Made by a program: the position numbers and the translations under genes
Part shown: positions 6,421 through 9,184 of the stretch, one piece after another
How the letters are laid out: every line of letters starts with the position of its first letter
Position numbering within the stretch: the stretch's first letter is position 1
From: Candidatus Hydrogenedentes bacterium UBA2224
Lineage (GTDB): Bacteria > Hydrogenedentota > Hydrogenedentia > Hydrogenedentales > SLHB01
Length of the DNA stretch: 9,184 nucleotides
Assembly: GCA_002348185.1 (NCBI GenBank)
Contig: DDYW01000106.1
Location: 3,941 to 13,124 of the forward strand
Reading direction: 5' to 3'
The notes under the pieces: generated by a model
The model's input: the letters and a program-made list of their open reading frames with translations, nothing else
Database searches by the model: none
What the model was told of the DNA's origin: nothing

Positions 6421-7353
6421 GTGTCTCAATCGTACCTGGACAGCTTGTCCACTCTTTCGCTCAAAGAGATCATGATGCGGGCGTATCGCCGCCACGTGGT
6501 CATTCCGGCGTTCAACGTGGCGTATCTGCCGATGCTCAAGCCCATCGCCGACACGCTCAGGGAGTGCCGCTCCTTCGGGCTCATCGAGGTGGCGCGGCCG
6601 GACATCGAGATGTTCGGCGCGGAGAGCTACCAGGCGGTGGCGGACGGATTCGCGCAGGACGCGGACCGGCGCTTCGCCCGCCTGCACCAGGACCACGTGC
6701 CGGTAATCGACCAGAATCTCGACCGCATCGACTGGCGCCCGCTGATCCGGGAAGCGCTGGCGCTGGGGTATGACTCGGTGATGGTGGATGGTTCGCGGCT
6801 GGAATTGGAGGAGAATATCGCGGTGGCGCGCGAGGTGGTGATGATGGCCCACCCCGGCGTGGCGGTAGAGGCGGAACTGGGCGCCGTGCTTGGGCACGAG
6901 GCCGGTCCGCTGCCGCCGTACGAGGAGCTGTTCGCCTCCGGCCGCGGCTTTACCGATGTGGAAGAGGCCCGGCGCTACGTGACGGAATCCGGCGTGGATT
7001 GGCTGTCGGTGGCCATCGGCAACATCCACGGCGCCATCAGCGGCGCGGCGAAGAGCGAGAAGAAGTTGCAGGCGCGGCTGAACATCGACCACCTGCGCGT
7101 CATCTCCGACGCGGTGGGCATCCCGCTGGTGCTGCATGGCGGCTCCGGCATCGACCTCGCCTGCGTGCTGGAGGCGATTCAGAACGGCATTACCAAGATC
7201 AACGTCGGCACCGCCGTGCGCCAGCCATACGAAGAGGTATTGAGCGCAACCGGCGACGTCGCCAAAGCCCGGGAAGCCACCGCCCGCGCCACCCGCGAGC
7301 ACCTGGAGGAGTACCGCATCCTCGGCAGCGCGGACGCGCTGGCGGGCGGGTAA
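6421..7353 (+). CDS. Class II (zinc) ketose-phosphate aldolase, fructose/tagatose-bisphosphate aldolase family
   Basis: 310 aa from GTG at 6421. GAGAGGA (6405-6411) lies 9 nt upstream and the N-terminus (SLSTLSLKEIMMRAYRRHVVIPAFNV) fits the family start; ATG at 6471 would cut into the first helix. Family features: LHQDH (88-92), with D91 the likely catalytic aspartate and H92 a zinc ligand; YDSVMVDGSRLELEENI (117-133); VEAELG (149-154) and E160; IGNIHG (199-204) with zinc ligand H203; PLVLHGGSGI (235-244) with zinc ligand H239; and GITKINVGTAVR (256-267). The enzyme should split a ketose phosphate into dihydroxyacetone phosphate and an aldehyde. Compared with the usual HLDHG it reads HQDHVPVIDQNLD, so the loop after the catalytic Asp differs. 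As the second gene of an operon with a sugar kinase it probably cleaves the kinase product. Use as a housekeeping FBP aldolase is less likely from context. Confidence 0.93.
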   Translation: MSQSYLDSLSTLSLKEIMMRAYRRHVVIPAFNVAYLPMLKPIADTLRECRSFGLIEVARPDIEMFGAESYQAVADGFAQDADRRFARLHQDHVPVIDQNLDRIDWRPLIREALALGYDSVMVDGSRLELEENIAVAREVVMMAHPGVAVEAELGAVLGHEAGPLPPYEELFASGRGFTDVEEARRYVTESGVDWLSVAIGNIHGAISGAAKSEKKLQARLNIDHLRVISDAVGIPLVLHGGSGIDLACVLEAIQNGITKINVGTAVRQPYEEVLSATGDVAKAREATARATREHLEEYRILGSADALAGG

Positions 7354-7401
7354 CCTTCCCGGTGGTGGGTCAGTTTAAGTTGTAAGTTCAGGACTTTTGT
7401 T

Positions 7402-7582
7402 CGGTGGCGGGTCAGAGACGCAAGCCCTCTCCCCCCGACCCCCTCTCCCAATCCTGGGTGAGGGGGAGTGCCTGAGATGTAGAAAGAATACGCTTCTATC
7501 CTATCAGAAAGTTGACTCCCCCTCGCCCAGAATTGGGAGAGGGGGTCGGGGGGAGAGGGCTCGCGTCTCTGACCCGCCACCG
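7402..7582. repeat. 68-bp inverted-repeat arms (REP-like), potential strong terminator
   Basis: Left arm 7402-7469 and right arm 7515-7582 are complementary at 65 of 68 positions, around a 45-nt centre. In RNA one of the three differences (7457) is a G-U wobble. Each arm also folds alone, because CCCCCTC pairs with GAGGGGG around a CCCA/TGGG inner stem. It is thus two REP-like units in opposite orientation. The centre adds a minor TAGAA/TTCTA stem. As the first structure after the aldolase stop it could end or stabilise that transcript, but it has no T-tract. Confidence 0.85.
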
Positions 7583-7596
7583 AGCGAAAGTTCTGC

Positions 7597-7642
7597 AAGT
7601 TGTTTCTTTTCCTTGAACAGCTTATCGTAAAAGAAACAACTT
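7597..7642. repeat. 14-bp perfect inverted repeat with 18-nt loop
   Basis: AAGTTGTTTCTTTT (7597-7610) and AAAAGAAACAACTT (7629-7642) are exact complements. The left part of the element has only the beginning of this unit (AAGTTG at 7377-7382), so the hairpin is an insertion on the right side or a loss on the left. Its A/T-rich arms could form a modest transcript hairpin. Confidence 0.7.
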
Positions 7643-7670
7643 AAAACTCAAAACTCAAAACTCAAAACTG
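7643..7670. repeat. AAAACTC 7-bp tandem repeat, about 4 copies
   Basis: Three exact AAAACTC units (7643-7649, 7650-7656, 7657-7663) are followed by AAAACTG (7664-7670), which runs into the outer inverted repeat. The matching left end lacks the array. This suggests slippage expansion on the right or contraction on the left. Confidence 0.85.
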
Positions 7671-7730
7671 ACCCACCACCACCCTCACCCGGCCCTTGAC
7701 GGATTGCCGAAAACCGTGTTCACTCATGGT

Positions 7731-9161
7731 ATGGATGCGGATATGCAGCGGCGAATTCGCAGGATGTTCGGGTTTTTCCTCTTCGCGTTCGTGGTACTGA
7801 TCGGCTGGCAGTCCTACTGGCATCTCTTTGCGAGCGACAGATTGCTCACCATGCCGGGGAACCGCCGGTTGGCGCGGGCGGAGAGCGCCATCCCGCGCGG
7901 CGTCATATACGACCGAAACGGCGTCAAGCTGGCGTGGTCGGAGAACGGCACGCGCCGGTACGCCGACCCGATGGTCACCGCGCCGGTGCTCGGCTACCTG
8001 GACCCGGTCTACGGCCGTACCGGGGTGGAAGGCATCTGGAACGCGGAGCTGTCCGGCCTGTCGCGGCATTTCGGCGCGGCGGACCTGCAGCGCATTGTCA
8101 CCGGCGAGAAGCCGCACGGCAAGGACCTGGTGCTCACGCTGGACCTGAAGCTGCAAAAGGCGGCGCAGCAGGCGCTGAAAGGCCAAGCCGGCGCGGTGGT
8201 GGTGCTCGACCCGGCCACCGGCGCCATTCTGGCGCTGGCGAGCGCCCCGACCTTCAATCCGCGCACCCTCGCGGACGATTACGACAGGATCATCCGGGCG
8301 AAGACCGGCGCGCTGCGCAACCGCGCGCTGCAGGACCACTACCCGCCCGGCTCCACCATGAAGCTGGTCACGGCCGCCGCCGCGTTGATGAACGATATCG
8401 ATGAAGACACCGCCTTTACCTGCCCCGGGCGCTCGCGCATATATAATGTAACGGTCACCGATTACCACGGCGCGAAACACGGCAGCATCGCCATGGAGAC
8501 GGCGCTGGCGAAGTCCTGCAACAACTACTTCGCGCGGCTGGCGGTGCGAGCCGGAGCGGACAACTTCACACATACGGCCGAGGCCTTCGGCTTCAACACC
8601 CGCTGGTGGAGCAAGCTCACCGACAGCCGCGTGGACGAGATGAGTATTGCCCGCAGCTCGCTGGCGCCCAATGCGGGCACGGCCATCCCCGATGGCGAGC
8701 TGGCGCACATGGGATTCGGCCAGTCCACCGTCGTCGCCACCCCGCTGCAGATGGCCATGGTGACCGCGGCCATCGCCAATGACGGCGAGCTGAAGGCGCC
8801 GTACCTGGTCTCGGAAGTGCGCAAGGGCAGCACGGACCGGGTGCTGAAGCACTATGCTTCGCTGGCCGTCGGCTTCCCGCTGGACGGCTACACGGCGGAC
8901 AAGCTGAAGGGCATGATGCGCCAGGTGGTGACGCGCGGGACGGCCACGCGGGCGAACATGCGCGGCATCACCGTCTACGGCAAAACCGGCACCGCCCAGC
9001 AGACCGGCGGCCAGGACCACGCCTGGTTCGTCGGCTTCGCCGAGTGCGACCAGGCCCAAATCGCCTTCGCCGTCCTCATCGAGCGAGGCGGCACCGGCGG
9101 CCAGGTCGCCGTCCCCGTCGCGAAGCAGGTGTTAGAGGCGTGGAAGGAAGAATTGGAATAG
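7731..9161 (+). CDS. Class B penicillin-binding protein, PbpA-like peptidoglycan D,D-transpeptidase
   Basis: 476 aa if started at ATG 7731. TTG 7704, GTG 7716 and ATG 7743 are in frame, none has a strong Shine-Dalgarno, and the start is uncertain by up to 13 residues. Numbering below is from 7731. One membrane anchor lies at about residues 12-30. RGVIYDRNGVKLAWS (56-70) is the usual class B opening. The transpeptidase domain has S208-T-M-K211 (nucleophile serine), S262-C-N264, and K418-T-G420. GFGQSTVVATPLQMAMVTAAIAN (328-350) is the conserved helix of the family. The enzyme should cross-link peptidoglycan outside the membrane. The short length, with no PASTA domains and a small N-terminal module, resembles the PbpA proteins that work with an FtsW/RodA glycosyltransferase; that partner is not in this window. 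The inverted-repeat element sits immediately upstream and no clear promoter was found. Confidence 0.95.
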   Translation: MDADMQRRIRRMFGFFLFAFVVLIGWQSYWHLFASDRLLTMPGNRRLARAESAIPRGVIYDRNGVKLAWSENGTRRYADPMVTAPVLGYLDPVYGRTGVEGIWNAELSGLSRHFGAADLQRIVTGEKPHGKDLVLTLDLKLQKAAQQALKGQAGAVVVLDPATGAILALASAPTFNPRTLADDYDRIIRAKTGALRNRALQDHYPPGSTMKLVTAAAALMNDIDEDTAFTCPGRSRIYNVTVTDYHGAKHGSIAMETALAKSCNNYFARLAVRAGADNFTHTAEAFGFNTRWWSKLTDSRVDEMSIARSSLAPNAGTAIPDGELAHMGFGQSTVVATPLQMAMVTAAIANDGELKAPYLVSEVRKGSTDRVLKHYASLAVGFPLDGYTADKLKGMMRQVVTRGTATRANMRGITVYGKTGTAQQTGGQDHAWFVGFAECDQAQIAFAVLIERGGTGGQVAVPVAKQVLEAWKEELE

Positions 9162-9184
9162 GGAGTTGGGCGCAGGGAAAAGAT

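Larger units (their letters stand above)
7361..7680. repeat. Nested inverted-repeat element, about 320 bp, BIME/MITE-like
   Basis: The outer ends are a perfect 16-bp inverted repeat: GGTGGTGGGTCAGTTT at 7361-7376 and its complement at 7665-7680. Inside is a much longer inverted repeat (7402-7582) and, on the right side only, a smaller hairpin and a tandem repeat. GGTGGTGGGTCAG also recurs as GGTGGCGGGTCAG at 7403-7415, so the ends are partly duplicated. The element starts 7 bp after the aldolase stop and fills nearly the whole gap to the next gene. It encodes no protein and no transposase. I see no obvious target-site duplication at its ends. Its make-up suggests a mobilised non-autonomous repeat, but copy number in the genome is not known from this window. 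Confidence 0.75.

Noticed and set aside
6415..7302. Minus-strand open frame opposite the aldolase
   Set aside because: Antisense shadow; the zinc-ligand and catalytic motifs of the aldolase are on the plus strand.
7402..7582. Possible CRISPR or tRNA-like structure
   Set aside because: There are only two arms in inverted orientation with no spacers, and no acceptor or anticodon pattern; it is an inverted repeat.
8437..8450. TATATAATG inside the PBP gene as a promoter
   Set aside because: It lies mid-gene within conserved coding sequence, with no matching -35 and no gene downstream that needs it.
7662..9059. Minus-strand open frame opposite the penicillin-binding protein
   Set aside because: Antisense shadow; the SxxK, SxN and KTG motifs are on the plus strand in the correct order.

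Overview
The window is GC-rich bacterial DNA with compact genes. It holds a three-gene operon on the minus strand, a two-gene operon on the plus strand divergent from it, and a cell-wall gene on the plus strand. I could not fix the phylum from sequence alone. The combination of a ferredoxin-fused EtfA, a membrane Fe-S ETF:quinone oxidoreductase and long C/G-rich REP-like inverted repeats would suit groups such as Chloroflexota or Armatimonadota, but that is a low-confidence guess.

Left third (1-4282, minus strand, transcribed right to left): etfB, etfA with an N-terminal two-cluster ferredoxin domain, and a membrane Fe-S oxidoreductase that runs off the left edge. The last resembles EMO, the ETF:(methyl)menaquinone oxidoreductase. 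Together they form a complete route from acyl-CoA dehydrogenases or other flavoprotein dehydrogenases, through ETF, to the membrane quinone pool. A good sigma70-type promoter (TTGACT-N17-CATAAT) sits about 75 bp upstream of etfB.

Centre (4283-4913): a 631-bp non-coding divergent control region. It is more AT-rich than the genes and packed with small symmetric motifs. These include two exact copies of TTTTATCGAAAAAA, one near each promoter, a Fur-box-like palindrome, a consensus TATAAT element, and a 37-bp imperfect palindrome in the long 5' leader of the next operon.

Right of centre (4914-7353, plus strand): an FGGY-family sugar kinase followed 31 bp later by a class II (zinc) aldolase of the fructose/tagatose-bisphosphate family, starting with GTG. 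They probably phosphorylate a keto-sugar and cleave it; the substrate is not evident.

The gap 7354-7730 is almost filled by a ~320-bp nested inverted-repeat element (7361-7680). Its core is two 68-nt arms that match at 65 positions, with a smaller hairpin and an AAAACTC tandem repeat on the right side only. It looks like a BIME/MITE-type non-coding repeat and probably also ends transcription of the aldolase operon. The last gene (7731-9161) is a PbpA-like class B penicillin-binding protein.

No tRNA, rRNA, CRISPR array, transposase or phage gene was seen. The most notable items are the inverted-repeat element, the structured divergent control region, and the pairing of a bifurcation-type EtfB with an EMO-type quinone reductase.
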